Notes: generated by a model from the letters alone, not told the origin. A stretch of DNA of 64,000 nt from Catenuloplanes indicus (GCF_030813715.1 NZ_JAUSUZ010000001.1:930001-994000), one strand, 5' to 3'. Counted from the stretch's first letter, positions 16,505 through 25,314 are shown. Program-made: numbers and translations.

Positions 16505-16636
16505 CTACCCCAGGCCGCACCAGCGCTGCGCGCCGCGAAGAACGCCGTGACCTCGGAATGATGAACCGGGTCGCCCGGCCATGGCGACGGGACTCTGCGG
16601 TGCCTGCCACATCATGTCGGGGCTCATCCACGTCAT
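16505..16636 (-). CDS. Met/Trp-rich 43-residue leader ORF
   Basis: ATG at 16636 follows GAGGTGA with 6 nt spacing, a strong ribosome-binding site; the stop is TAG. The product starts MTWMSPDMMWQAPQS and has five Met and three Trp in 43 residues. It lies between a likely promoter (16687-16723) and an intrinsic terminator, which is the arrangement of an attenuation leader. I do not recognise the peptide. It could instead be an independent small protein. Translation is supported only by signals, not by homology. Confidence 0.5.
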   Translation of the reverse strand: MTWMSPDMMWQAPQSPVAMAGRPGSSFRGHGVLRGAQRWCGLG

Positions 16637-16686
16637 CGCCGGTCACCTCTTCCTCTCTGTCGCGTTCTCGCTCGGTGCTGGAATAC

Positions 16687-16723
16687 ACGTTAGTGACCCC
16701 GCGCAACCCGCACAACCTTTTTT
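16687..16723 (-). promoter_or_regulatory. Promoter resembling the WhiB7-dependent type
   Basis: On the minus strand a run AAAAAA is followed by GG, then TTGTGC, a 17-bp spacer and TAACGT. An A/T run immediately upstream of the -35 element is the hallmark of WhiB7-dependent promoters in mycobacteria and streptomycetes. The predicted start near 16680 would give a transcript with the leader ORF, the terminator and then tRNA-Trp. Assignment to WhiB7 is inference. Confidence 0.45.
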
Positions 16724-16784
16724 GGAACCCATCCCACCGGTACGTCCGGGAGCGCGCGAATAACGACTGGTAGGGTCCCCGATC

Positions 16785-17453
16785 ATGCGGATCAGAAAGC
16801 AGATGCGCGGGAACCGGCACCACGCACCACGGGCCGGCTCGGCGGCGCCGCACACCGCACCGGCCGCGACCCACGCCGAGCTGGCCGCGGTGCACACCGA
16901 ACTGACCGCGATGCGCGCCGAGCTGGCCGCCGTGCGCGCCGAGCTGGCCGCGCTGCGTGCCGCGGTCACCGCGTCGGGGCCGGCCGGTGATGAGGCGGGC
17001 ACCGGAGGCGACGACATCGTGGACCGCTACCTGGCGTGGCGGTCCGGGCCGCTGGTCCGGATCGGGAAGGCGCTGGCCCGCAGGTCCGGCACCCCGGCGA
17101 GCGGCGACCAGCCGGTCCGGTGGCGCGGCGCCGCGATGCGCACGCTGTGCCAGGTCCTGCTGGCCCCGTCCATCGACGCCGCCGATCGGCACCGTCTCGT
17201 CGGCGACGCGGTCACCGATCTGCTCGGCGACACCGGCTGGCGGAACGACGCGGACCTGATCCGCGCGCTGATCGAGGTCCGCGACACCGCGGCTCCGCTG
17301 GCCGGCACGGTCCGCGCGGACGAGTGGGACTGGCCCGCGCCCGGCACCCCGATCACCCGCCACGAGCCGCTGCCCGGCTCCGACGGCACCCACGTCGCGC
17401 TGGTGGTGGCACCGGGCCTGCGCACGGCACCGCCGCTGGTCGTCGCGGGCTGA
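16785..17453 (+). CDS. Coiled-coil hypothetical protein
   Basis: A 222-residue protein of unknown function, starting at an ATG 8 nt after TAGGGT (leaderless type). Residues about 30-65 repeat AELAAVRAEL-type heptads, a clear coiled coil that suggests oligomerisation. Residues about 70-222 (VDRYLAWRSGPLVRIGKALARR onward) are mixed alpha/beta without a motif I recognise. No signal peptide or membrane helix. It is divergent from the tRNA-array leader and shares its 100-bp promoter region. Confidence 0.72.
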   Translation: MRIRKQMRGNRHHAPRAGSAAPHTAPAATHAELAAVHTELTAMRAELAAVRAELAALRAAVTASGPAGDEAGTGGDDIVDRYLAWRSGPLVRIGKALARRSGTPASGDQPVRWRGAAMRTLCQVLLAPSIDAADRHRLVGDAVTDLLGDTGWRNDADLIRALIEVRDTAAPLAGTVRADEWDWPAPGTPITRHEPLPGSDGTHVALVVAPGLRTAPPLVVAG

Positions 17454-17462
17454 CCACCGGCC

Positions 17463-18197
17463 TCACAGCGGCAGCAGGTCCATGCTGAGCTCGTGCCGGA
17501 TCGACCACTCCGCATCGTCGCCGGTGATCTCCGGGAAGCCACCGTAGGTGAAGACGACGTTCAGGTAGGAGACGAACGGCATGGCCGCGTCGACCCGGAA
17601 CGAACCGTCGGCACAGCCGTCCGGGAGCAGGAATCCGTACGGGTCGCCGCCGCTGGTGTTGGCCTTGTGCAACGCGTCCGGCGCGACTGCGAGCACGAAC
17701 GGCCCCCACTCCGGTCTGTGGTGTGCCCGGCATCGCTCGTGCGTCTCGCGCATCGACCCGTAGCGCGGGTTCAGCGAACCCTCCAGCTCGATCACCAGCG
17801 GGTCGCCGGAGCTGGAATCCGGCCACTCCGGGTGCGTGCCGACCAGCCACACGTCGCCGACGTACCGGATCCAGGACCGCAGCGTCATCGGGATCTCGCC
17901 GAAGGTGGACTCCAGCCAGTTCGCGTACGCCGTCGCGTCCGGCGTCGGTGGCGCGTACGGCGTGGCCGGGGTCTGCTCGTCGTCGTTGTGGTGGAAGCGG
18001 TAGCCGGCCGCGGTCAGCCGCGCCACGAGCAGCTCGACGTTGTGCCGCGCGCGGCGGGCCATCTCGTCGCAGACCTCCTGCGCCTCCGCCGCGAGCGCGG
18101 GATCGTCGCGGACGGACCGGCCGAGCTGGCGCAGCTCGTGCCAGACGCGCTCGCGGTCACCCGCGTGGTAGCGGTCGAGCAGGCCGGGCGCGGTCAT
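17463..18197 (-). CDS. Hypothetical cytosolic protein paired with DUF4240 gene
   Basis: A 244-residue protein with no assignable family. It is acidic and soluble, with a helical N-terminal half and a C-terminal half (WLVGTHPEWPDSS, DPYGFLLPDGCADG, FVSYLNVVFTYGGF) that recalls SUKH/SMI1-type folds, a loose impression only. The ATG overlaps the stop of the upstream DUF4240 gene as TGATG, so the two are translationally coupled. The same-strand frame upstream of this ATG is the end of the DUF4240 gene, so the start is well defined. Confidence 0.7.
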   Translation of the reverse strand: MTAPGLLDRYHAGDRERVWHELRQLGRSVRDDPALAAEAQEVCDEMARRARHNVELLVARLTAAGYRFHHNDDEQTPATPYAPPTPDATAYANWLESTFGEIPMTLRSWIRYVGDVWLVGTHPEWPDSSSGDPLVIELEGSLNPRYGSMRETHERCRAHHRPEWGPFVLAVAPDALHKANTSGGDPYGFLLPDGCADGSFRVDAAMPFVSYLNVVFTYGGFPEITGDDAEWSIRHELSMDLLPL

Positions 18198-18730
18198 CAG
18201 GCCCAGCCCGCCGGGTTGCTGCAGGTCTCGCGGGAGATGCCGGAGTCGGTGTCGGGCCAGGCGTCGAAGCGGTCCTGGTGCTGGTGGGCGAAGAAGTAGC
18301 ACATGCGCTCGAGTTCTGCGTCCGGCACCGCGTAGGCCGGGTCGGCCTGGACGGTCTCGTAGTAGTCCCGGCCGAGCGCGACGATGAACCCGCGGGCGTA
18401 GAGAAAACCGTCGTCCGAACCGTCCGTCACGTCGTGGACGTCCCGGCGGTCGATGTCGTACAGCTTGCGCTCGACGACCCGGTCCAGCGCCACCAGCTCC
18501 GCCGCGGTCAGCTCCGCGGTCGCCGCGCTCAGCCGCTCCAGGAAGCGGTTCAGCCAGGCGTCGATCGCATACAGATCGTTCTCCGCGTCGCCGGCCGGGT
18601 CACGGGTCAGCAGCGCCCGCCGCAGCGCGGCCGGCTCCTCCCCCAGCGTCGCCCACGCACCCTCGACGAGCGCCCAGAACCGGTCCTCTTCCTCGGCGGC
18701 CGGAACCCGCCCCCGCACAGTCTCAGTCAC
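18197..18730 (-). CDS. DUF4240 domain protein
   Basis: A 177-residue protein starting at a GTG 7 nt after TAGATT (leaderless pattern). EEDRFWALVEGA at the N-terminus and DDGFLYARGFIVALGRDYYETV in the middle match DUF4240 proteins, whose biochemical role is unknown; some occur as neighbours of toxin or immunity genes. Coupled by TGATG to the downstream hypothetical gene. Soluble, with no signal sequence. Confidence 0.8.
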   Translation of the reverse strand: MTETVRGRVPAAEEEDRFWALVEGAWATLGEEPAALRRALLTRDPAGDAENDLYAIDAWLNRFLERLSAATAELTAAELVALDRVVERKLYDIDRRDVHDVTDGSDDGFLYARGFIVALGRDYYETVQADPAYAVPDAELERMCYFFAHQHQDRFDAWPDTDSGISRETCSNPAGWA

Positions 18731-18846
18731 GCCGCGCAATCTAACGCCCCCCACCGACATTTTCCGCGGCCGCTGCCAACGGCGGCACGCGCCGGAGCCG
18801 CCGCGGCGGACGACGGTTCCGTGTGGAGCACCGGTAGATTGCGGGG

Positions 18847-19770
18847 GTGAGCGGGTCGCGGCAGGCCGGGGCGGTCGTCGGGTCGGCGGTCGGTGACGCG
18901 CTGGGGGCGCCGTTCGAGTTCGGGCCGGCCGGGGCGTTCGCGGCGCGGTTCCCGGTGCTCGGCGGCGGTCCGAACGAGATGTGCGGTGGCGGCGGCTGGG
19001 AGCCCGGTGAGGCGACCGACGATACGCAGATGGCCGTGCTGGTCGCGGATTCGCTGCTGGAACGCGGCCGTCTCGATCCGGCGGACGTCTTCGCGCGGTT
19101 CCGGCGGTGGGCGGCCGCCGAGCCGAAGGACATCGGCCTGCAGACCGAGATCGTGCTGACCGGGGGCCTGCCCTGGGATCGCGCCGCGGCCGACCATGCC
19201 GCGCGGCACCGGCGTGCCGCCGGGAACGGGTCGCTGATGCGCGCGACCACGGCCGCCGTCCACTTCGCCGCCCGCGGCCGGGCCGCGACCATGGCCGCGG
19301 GCCGCACGCTCTCCGCGCTGACCCACGGTGACCCGGCGGCCGGTGAGGGCTGCGCGGCCTATCACGAGCTGATCCGGATCGCCGTCGCCGGTGGCGACGT
19401 GCCGGCTGCCGTACCGGCCACGGTCGCCGCGCTGCACCCCGGTGAACGTGACCGCTGGGCCACGGTGCTGGACCCGTCGTGGGAGCCCGGCGACGCCACC
19501 GAGTCCAACGGCGCGGTCTGGCCCACGCTCGGCTGCGCCCTCTGGGCGTTGCGCACCACCGGCACCTTCCCGGACGCGGTCCGCGCGGCGATCGACCTCG
19601 GCGGGGACACCGACACGATCGCGGCGGTGACCGGTGGGCTCGCCGGTGCGGTGTACGGCCTGGACGCGATTCCGCGGCGTTGGCGCGACCGGCTCTTCGT
19701 GCCGATGCCCGGCGCCGCGCCGCTCGACGAGGCCGCCCTGATCCGGCTGGCCGGCGCGCTCGGCGCATGA
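18847..19770 (+). CDS. ADP-ribosylglycohydrolase family protein
   Basis: A 307-residue DraG-type hydrolase. Motifs: GSAVGDALGAPFE (12-24), DDTQM (58-62), GNGSLMR (about 126-132) and LGGDTDTIAA (about 251-260), whose acidic residues bind the two metal ions. The family removes ADP-ribose from proteins, nucleic acids or small molecules; the substrate here is unknown. Leaderless GTG start 6 nt after TAGATT. No matching ADP-ribosyltransferase is adjacent. Convergent with a small membrane-protein gene. Confidence 0.92.
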   Translation: MSGSRQAGAVVGSAVGDALGAPFEFGPAGAFAARFPVLGGGPNEMCGGGGWEPGEATDDTQMAVLVADSLLERGRLDPADVFARFRRWAAAEPKDIGLQTEIVLTGGLPWDRAAADHAARHRRAAGNGSLMRATTAAVHFAARGRAATMAAGRTLSALTHGDPAAGEGCAAYHELIRIAVAGGDVPAAVPATVAALHPGERDRWATVLDPSWEPGDATESNGAVWPTLGCALWALRTTGTFPDAVRAAIDLGGDTDTIAAVTGGLAGAVYGLDAIPRRWRDRLFVPMPGAAPLDEAALIRLAGALGA

Positions 19771-19779
19771 AGCCGGCTG

Positions 19780-20298
19780 CTACGCGAGGGTCGACAGGGC
19801 GACGAAGACCGCGACGAGGGCGATCAGGCCGAGGAACGCGGCGACGTCGATGGCCGCGACGGCCGCGAGTTTGCGGCCCGGGGTGAGGGAGCTGCGGGTG
19901 ACGTGCATGCTGGCGATGAAGGCCGGTACGGCGAAGATCGCGCCGAGGACCAGCCCACCGAACACGATGAGCAGGATCGGCAGCAGCACCAGCGCCCTCA
20001 GCGAGCCGGGCAGCGGCGGGGCGGTGCGATAGGTGGCGTCGTGCGTGAGGATGTTCGGGAACGGGTCGGCCACGCCGCGCTTGAGCTTCACCAGCAGCGG
20101 GGTGCCGGTCTCGCCGGGCAGCAGGAAGTCGTTGCCCCGGAGCCGCTGGGCGGGCAGCCCGTTGACCATGACGTCGGGGCGGCCCAGCACCGGCTGCGTG
20201 ACGGAGACCCAGCCGGCGACGCCCGGAATGGCGATCGGTGTCGTTTGCACGAGCAGTGACCCTAGGGCCGGAAGCCGTTGCCACACAAGATCTTTCAC
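19780..20298 (-). CDS. Predicted two-helix membrane protein
   Basis: A 172-residue protein of unknown function. The N-terminal about 110 residues look soluble (VLGRPDVMVNGLPAQRLRGNDFLLPG). Two transmembrane helices follow (about 108-130 and 148-170). The ATG used has no convincing ribosome-binding site; a GTG at 20250 (VQTTPIAIPG) is an equally good start. A decayed LuxR-type HTH fragment lies directly upstream on the same strand. Confidence 0.65.
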   Translation of the reverse strand: MKDLVWQRLPALGSLLVQTTPIAIPGVAGWVSVTQPVLGRPDVMVNGLPAQRLRGNDFLLPGETGTPLLVKLKRGVADPFPNILTHDATYRTAPPLPGSLRALVLLPILLIVFGGLVLGAIFAVPAFIASMHVTRSSLTPGRKLAAVAAIDVAAFLGLIALVAVFVALSTLA

Positions 20299-20319
20299 AA
20301 ACCATCGGGGGTACGGGTG

Positions 20320-20430
20320 GAGCCGCCGCTGACCGGGCCAGGATCGCCGCCTGGACCCGGTCGGCCGGCCCGAGCCGAACCAGGACCGCGCTCACGTGCG
20401 CCTTCGCCGTCCCCTCGGCGAGCGGCTGCG
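20320..20430 (-). pseudogene. LuxR-type HTH fragment
   Basis: The minus strand encodes EGTAKAHVSAVLVRLGPADR followed by VQAAILARSA, closely matching the C-terminal recognition helix and tail of NarL/FixJ regulators (typically EGTVKTHVSRVLxKLGLRDR). No receiver domain, start or own stop is present. It is a remnant about 35 codons long. Confidence 0.55.
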
Positions 20431-20532
20431 TACGGACGCTGTCCTGATCGGACGATCCACTGCCGATCGCGCTCCGGGACAGTCCATTGAGCGCGGCCGA
20501 GCAACAGCGCGCCGTTGCTCACCCGCCCGACC

Positions 20533-21981
20533 CTACCGATCGCGGCCGGGCCGCCGGGCGAGCCGGGTCAGCCGGGCGACGACCACGGCCAGGCCGGCCG
20601 CGGCCGTGACCGCGAGCGTGGCGGTGAGCGACGCGGGGAAGTAGGTGAGCTGCGCCCAGGTGACGGCCCGCCCGTTCATCAGCGCGGACAGCCACTGCGG
20701 CGACGTCACGAACACCGCCACCGGCAGCAGCGGCCAGATCAGGCCCGCCACGGCCGGCCAGCCGGTACGCCGGCAGGCCCAGCGGCCGGAACGCAGCGCA
20801 CCGAGAATGCCGAGGCCGGCGGCCGGCGCCGCGATCAGCACGAGCACCGCGTCGATCCGCTGCCGTTCGCCGCCGGGCGGGTCCGCGGTGCGGCCGGCGG
20901 TCAGCGCGCTGAGGCCGAGCAGGATGTCGTACGTGTCGTCGTGCAGCGCGGCGCTGTTGGTCAGGACCGCGAAACCGTGCCCGGTGACCGGGTCGAACGC
21001 CTGGACCGACGTGTACGTGAAGAGGTTCCCGGAGTGCACCAGCAGCGTCCGTCCCTCCTCCACCTCGACGCTCCAGCCCATCGCGTAGTCCTCGCCGGGC
21101 GGCGGCCCGTGCAGCGTGGCCCGCGCGTCCGGGGTGAGCACCTGCGGCCCGTGCCCGGCCTGGCTGATCAGCCAGCGCCCCATGTCGGACGCGGTGGTGA
21201 CGACCCCGCCGGCGCCGCCGCGGAACCCGGGCAGTTCGGCGCGCGGCACCCAGGCGCCGTAGAGCGAGACGTACCCGTCCGCGGGCCCGTCCCCGACGGT
21301 GCTGCCGCCCATGCCGAGCGGCCCGAAGACCCGCGCCCGCAGCGCGTCGGCGAACGGCCGGCCGTCGACCGCCTCGACCAGCCGGGCCGCGACGTCGTAG
21401 TTGACGTTGCAGTACTCGAAGCGGCTGCCGGGCTCGCCGGTCAGCGTGCCGTCGTGCAGCGCGGCCAGGTAGCCGGTGAGCGTCGTGGCGCGCTGGGTCG
21501 CGCCGATGTCGAGCGTCCGGTCGGACAGCCCGGAGGTGTGGTGCAGCAGGTGCCGCACGGTGATCCGGCCGGTCCGCGGGTCGGCCGTGCGGAACTCCGG
21601 TAGATAGGTGACGACCGGCGTGTCGAGCGCGACTCGCCGCTCGTCGACCAGGGAGAGGACCGCGGCCGCGGTGAACGACTTGCTGAGCGAGGCGACCCGC
21701 ATCGGCGTGTCCGGGGTGACCGGCCGACCGGTGGAGTCACGCCCGAGGCCGGTCGCGTGCACCACCTGTCCGCCGTGGGTGACCACGGCGGACAGTCCGG
21801 GCAGGCCGGTCGCGTCGAGTGCGCCCCGCAGGTACGCGTCGACGGCGTCCGCGGACAGCGGCTCGGCGAGGTGGCCGGCGGGCCCGGGGCCGCCGAACCC
21901 GCGACCGGGGTGGCTCCACGCCGGTCCGGGAACGGCGACGAGCACGATGAGCGCGAGCGCTACCAGGAGAAGTTTCCGCAC
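20533..21981 (-). CDS. Secreted or membrane beta-lactamase-fold serine hydrolase
   Basis: A 482-residue protein. A signal peptide (MRKLLLVALALIVLVAVPGP, cleaved near AWS) is followed by a class C beta-lactamase/DD-peptidase domain with S98-x2-K101 (SLSK) and a Tyr-x-Asn element in YCNVNYD near 188. Three to four hydrophobic helices near the C-terminus (about 370-470) tether it to the membrane. Such proteins act as esterases or peptidoglycan-related peptidases; true beta-lactam resistance should not be assumed. Monocistronic. Confidence 0.88.
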   Translation of the reverse strand: MRKLLLVALALIVLVAVPGPAWSHPGRGFGGPGPAGHLAEPLSADAVDAYLRGALDATGLPGLSAVVTHGGQVVHATGLGRDSTGRPVTPDTPMRVASLSKSFTAAAVLSLVDERRVALDTPVVTYLPEFRTADPRTGRITVRHLLHHTSGLSDRTLDIGATQRATTLTGYLAALHDGTLTGEPGSRFEYCNVNYDVAARLVEAVDGRPFADALRARVFGPLGMGGSTVGDGPADGYVSLYGAWVPRAELPGFRGGAGGVVTTASDMGRWLISQAGHGPQVLTPDARATLHGPPPGEDYAMGWSVEVEEGRTLLVHSGNLFTYTSVQAFDPVTGHGFAVLTNSAALHDDTYDILLGLSALTAGRTADPPGGERQRIDAVLVLIAAPAAGLGILGALRSGRWACRRTGWPAVAGLIWPLLPVAVFVTSPQWLSALMNGRAVTWAQLTYFPASLTATLAVTAAAGLAVVVARLTRLARRPGRDR

Positions 21982-22067
21982 GCGTCGACGTTATGGAGCA
22001 ACGGCCGCGGAAGCGCCTGCCGATAGTCGCGGGCGACCCCTGACGAAAGTCGTACCCGGCCGGTTTT

Positions 22068-22200
22068 GTGGTGACCACCCGCGCAACGTGCAGGGAGGAG
22101 CGCCAGCGACGACCGGTGCCCGCGGGAGCGTGCCCCTGCTGCCGCCCCGTCCCCCACCCCTAAACCGGTGTGAACACTGAGCCTCCGCCGGAAGCGGGAA
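22068..22200 (-). repeat. Dispersed intergenic repeat, copy 1
   Basis: The reverse complement of this stretch matches 30018-30109: shared blocks include CCCGCTTCCGGCGG, CTCCCGCGGGCACCGGTCGT and GTGGTCACCAC in the same order. This copy has about 30 extra bp in the middle. It fills the gap between the LURP-one gene and the serine hydrolase gene. Confidence 0.7.
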
Positions 22201-22204
22201 GATC

Positions 22205-22723
22205 TCAGTCCTTGTCCTTCTTCTCCTTCTTCTTCTCCTCGCGCTCCAGCGCCAGGTCGAGCGCGAGCACGGCACCGATCACCAGCAGCGGGTTCTCGCC
22301 CGGCGCGACCTCGACCGCATAGGTGTCACGGATGGTCAGCCAGCGCTTGGAGACCTCGGCGACGCGGCTGCCGCCACGCTCGATGACGTACTCGTGGTCG
22401 AGCAGGTCGCCCTTCATCTCCAGGTCGTCCGGCCCGGGGACGTCGATGGTGAACTTCTCCCGGAACGGCGTGAAGAGCTTCTTCTTCACCTCGGCCGCCT
22501 TCTCGCCGCCGATCCGGATCTCGTAGGTGGGGCGCAGCGAGACCAGGTGGCGGTGGACGCTCGCGACCTCCTCGCCGGACAGGTCCTCGATCACCACCTT
22601 GTCGCGCACGCTGAGCACCTTGCCGTCGACGTGCAGGACCTTGGCGCCGTTCGCGTCGAGCACGTCGAAGTCGTCGCCGATGGAGAAGAACTTCTCACGA
22701 ATCACATACATGCCCCATGTCAT
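22205..22723 (-). CDS. LURP-one-related (tubby-like) family protein
   Basis: A 172-residue protein with the LOR fold signature: repeated beta-strand modules such as FSIGDDFDVLDANGAKVLHV, DKVVIEDLSGEE and RDTYAVEVAPGE. The family has a tubby-like 12-strand barrel; bacterial members have no settled function. The C-terminus is a strongly basic/acidic tail (EREEKKKEKKDKD). Two starts are plausible: ATG 22723 (MTWGMYVIREK, used) or ATG 22711 (MYVIREKF), the latter fitting homologues better. Confidence 0.82.
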   Translation of the reverse strand: MTWGMYVIREKFFSIGDDFDVLDANGAKVLHVDGKVLSVRDKVVIEDLSGEEVASVHRHLVSLRPTYEIRIGGEKAAEVKKKLFTPFREKFTIDVPGPDDLEMKGDLLDHEYVIERGGSRVAEVSKRWLTIRDTYAVEVAPGENPLLVIGAVLALDLALEREEKKKEKKDKD

Positions 22724-22780
22724 ACCCGTCCGGGCCGGATCCAGCCAGAAATGCCGGTGCGGACCGCTAGATTCCGGAGG

Positions 22781-23722
22781 GTGGAGATCTCGGCGGACGC
22801 GCTGCGGCGAATGGTCGACGAAGCGATCGAGGACGACCCGACCGCGCTGGTCGAGGTGGCGCGGCTGCGGCCGGAGCTGCTGGCGCCCTATCACCTGCGG
22901 CTGGCCGAGGCCGGGGTGAGCTACGCGCCGGATCTCTACCGCGGCATGACCGAGGAGACCGCGGCCGAGCTGGTGCGGCGGGTCGACGCGGGCGCGGATC
23001 CGGGCCTGGTGTACCTGCTGGCGGTGAGCGGCACGGCGACGGCGGTCGAGGCGGTGCGGCGCTGGTCGGCGGAGCGCCCGGCCTGGACGGCCGATTTCCA
23101 CGGCACGGTGGCACACGCCGGGCACGGCGGCGGCTGGGAACTGGATTCCGACGGAGGCCGGCGTGACCTCGCCTCCGCCACCGCATACGCGTTGATCCCC
23201 ACCGAAGGACCGGGCATTTCCGGCGGTACGGTGAACGACGCGTCCTGCGGGTGGTGCGGCATGACGCTGTGGCGGCTGCTGGAGCTGGACGCGGCCCGCG
23301 CCACCGAGATCCTGGGCCGGGAATCGGGCGCGGTCGTGGTCGGCTGCTGCGTGCGGTGCGGGTGCTACACCGACTATTTCACCGCGCACGGCCGATTCGT
23401 CGAGGGCCCGCCGCGGCCGGACTTCCTCGGGCACGAGGGCGACGAGTGGGAACTGCCGGCCGCGCCACCGCTCGGGGCCGGGCCGCGGCGGCCGACCCCG
23501 TTCGCGGGCAACGCGTGGGAGGCGGGCGGTTCGACGCTGGGCGGCACGCCGGACTGGATCCAGGACCCGGCCTGTCCGGCGTGCCCGCGGTGCGGCCGCA
23601 CCATGTTCTACCTCGGCCAGGTGACCGGCGAGGACGCCGCGGGCGAGTTCGCGGAGGGCTGCCACTACGCGTTCCACGACCCGGACTGCGGCATCTCCGC
23701 CGCCGTCTACCAGCAGAGCTGA
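22781..23722 (+). CDS. Cys-rich DUF1963 (YwqG)-like protein
   Basis: A 313-residue protein with a leaderless GTG start 7 nt after TAGATT. The C-terminal third (LGGTPDWIQDPACPACPRCG, then CHYAFHDPDCG) resembles the YwqG/DUF1963 family. Several Cys pairs (CGWCGM, CCVRCGC, CPACPRCG) suggest bound zinc. Function unknown. Convergent with the aminotransferase gene, only 4 bp apart. An ATG 30 nt upstream gives a longer but less convincing start. Confidence 0.72.
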   Translation: MEISADALRRMVDEAIEDDPTALVEVARLRPELLAPYHLRLAEAGVSYAPDLYRGMTEETAAELVRRVDAGADPGLVYLLAVSGTATAVEAVRRWSAERPAWTADFHGTVAHAGHGGGWELDSDGGRRDLASATAYALIPTEGPGISGGTVNDASCGWCGMTLWRLLELDAARATEILGRESGAVVVGCCVRCGCYTDYFTAHGRFVEGPPRPDFLGHEGDEWELPAAPPLGAGPRRPTPFAGNAWEAGGSTLGGTPDWIQDPACPACPRCGRTMFYLGQVTGEDAAGEFAEGCHYAFHDPDCGISAAVYQQS

Positions 23723-23726
23723 AACC

Positions 23727-24932
23727 CTATTGGTGATACGTGGCGAGGAACGCGCCGAGCCGGCGGACCGCGTCGTCGAGCACGTCGGTCGGGGCCAGGT
23801 AGACCATCCGGATGTGGTCGGGCGTGTCCAGGTTGAAGCCGGTGCCGTGCGAGAGCAGCAGGTGCTGCTGTTCGAGCAGGTCGATTATCAGCTGCTCGTC
23901 GTCGCGGATCTTGTGCACGGCCGGGTCGAGTCGGGCGAAGAGGTAGAGCGCGCCGTCCGGCCGCACGCAGTCGACGCCGGGGATCGCGGTGATCGCCCCC
24001 CACGCGTGCGTGCGCTGCTCGTAGAGACGGCCGCCGGGCTCGATCAGCCGCTCGATGCTCTGGTAGCCGCCGAGCGCGGTCTGCACCGCGTGCTGGGCCG
24101 GCACGTTCGGGCAGAGCCGCATGTTCGCCAGTAGTTGCAGGCCGTCGACGTACTCGGTGTCCCGCGCGGTGAAGCCGCTCATCGCCAGCCAGCCGGACCG
24201 GAAACCCGCGGCCCGATAGGTCTTGGACAGGCCACCCATACTGATAACGGGTACGTCCGGGGCGAGCGCGGCCGCGGTGTGGTGCACCGCGCCGTCAAAG
24301 ATGATCTTGTCGTAGATCTCGTCCGCGAGCACCATCAGCCCGTGCCTGCGGGCCAGCTCGAGCATGCCGAGCAGCACCTCGCGCGAGTAGACCGCGCCGG
24401 TCGGGTTGTTCGGGTTGATGATCACCATGGCCCGCGTGTTCGGCGTGATCTGCGCGGCCATGTGCTCCAGGTCCGGCAGCCAGCCCTGGCTCTCGTCGCA
24501 CCGGTAGTGCACCGGCCGCCCGCCGCAGAGCGTGACCGCGCCGGTCCACAGCGGGTAGTCCGGGCTCGGCACCAGCACCTCGTCGCCGGTGTCCAGCAGC
24601 GCCTGCATGGTCATCACGATCAGCTCGGAGACGCCGTTGCCGAGCATCACGTCGTCCGGCTGCACCTCGGTCACGCCGCGCGACTGGTAATACTGCGCGA
24701 CCGCCACCCGCGCGGAGTAGATGCCGCGCGCGTCGCTGTAGCCCTGCGCCGCGCCGAGGTTCTGCACCACGTCCGCCATGATCGGGTCGGGGGTGTTCAT
24801 GCCCCACGGTGCCGGGTTGCCGAGGTTCAGCTTCAGGATCCGGTGGCCGGCCGCCTCCAGCTCCTGGGCACGGCGCAGCACCGGGCCGCGGATGTCGTAC
24901 CGAACGCTCTTGAGCCGCTGCGCCTGCTTCAC
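23727..24932 (-). CDS. PLP-dependent aminotransferase (AlaA/AspC-like)
   Basis: A 401-residue fold-type I class I/II aminotransferase. The protein matches the actinobacterial AlaA/AspC group: LKLNLGNPAPWG, GYSDARGI, IINPNNPTGAVYS (Asn contacts PLP), DEIYDKI, and the PLP lysine in GLSKTYRAAG near 237-240. GTG start with a strong GGAGGAGA site. Likely reaction: glutamate and pyruvate to alanine and 2-oxoglutarate, or the aspartate equivalent; sequence alone does not decide. It is not the sulfoxide lyase EgtE, which would be expected near the egt genes. Confidence 0.92.
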   Translation of the reverse strand: MKQAQRLKSVRYDIRGPVLRRAQELEAAGHRILKLNLGNPAPWGMNTPDPIMADVVQNLGAAQGYSDARGIYSARVAVAQYYQSRGVTEVQPDDVMLGNGVSELIVMTMQALLDTGDEVLVPSPDYPLWTGAVTLCGGRPVHYRCDESQGWLPDLEHMAAQITPNTRAMVIINPNNPTGAVYSREVLLGMLELARRHGLMVLADEIYDKIIFDGAVHHTAAALAPDVPVISMGGLSKTYRAAGFRSGWLAMSGFTARDTEYVDGLQLLANMRLCPNVPAQHAVQTALGGYQSIERLIEPGGRLYEQRTHAWGAITAIPGVDCVRPDGALYLFARLDPAVHKIRDDEQLIIDLLEQQHLLLSHGTGFNLDTPDHIRMVYLAPTDVLDDAVRRLGAFLATYHQ

Positions 24933-25002
24933 CGCTGATCTCCTCCCGACGAACCCGGCCAGACTACGCCTCCGGCCGGGGCGGGAGAGCGTCCGTTCGA
25001 TC

Positions 25003-25314
25003 GTGGTCACGCCGGTGTCCATCGCATCGGTGACACCTGGGTATCTGCCGGCGGCCGTCAGCATGCGGGCCCGGGCGGCGATCGGGGGTGTCAACGCGAC
25101 CGTGGCCGCGGGTGAGCGGGCCACCTTCAAGAACGGCTGGCTGAGCCGGGACACCGAGCACGGCCGGTGGATCGTCAACAGCGCCGGCCGGATCACCGGG
25201 GAACGCACCAACCTGGTCCTGGTCATGCTCTCCCACGGCAACCCGGACTACGGCGCGGGTGTCGGGCACGTGGAGACGATCGCCGCGCTGACCCGGCAGC
25301 ACCTGGGCGTCTGA
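25003..25314 (+). pseudogene. C-terminal fragment of a serine hydrolase
   Basis: The frame encodes about 100 residues including ATFKNGWL, WIVNSAGRITGERTN and LVLVMLSHGNPDYGAG with a HVETIAALT tail. This is the C-terminal half of class A beta-lactamase-like serine hydrolases (KNGWL, NSAGR and the final strand). The catalytic SxxK half is missing and the upstream part is covered by the antisense aminotransferase gene. It is a truncated remnant. Confidence 0.55.

Noticed and set aside
20533-21981. Antibiotic-resistance beta-lactamase
   Set aside because: The fold family covers many esterases and peptidases; class C signature spacing is incomplete and the C-terminus is membrane-embedded, so resistance is not supported.
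23727-24932. EgtE candidate for the ergothioneine pathway
   Set aside because: The protein matches AlaA/AspC aminotransferases along its length, and the gene is 20 kb from the egt operon.
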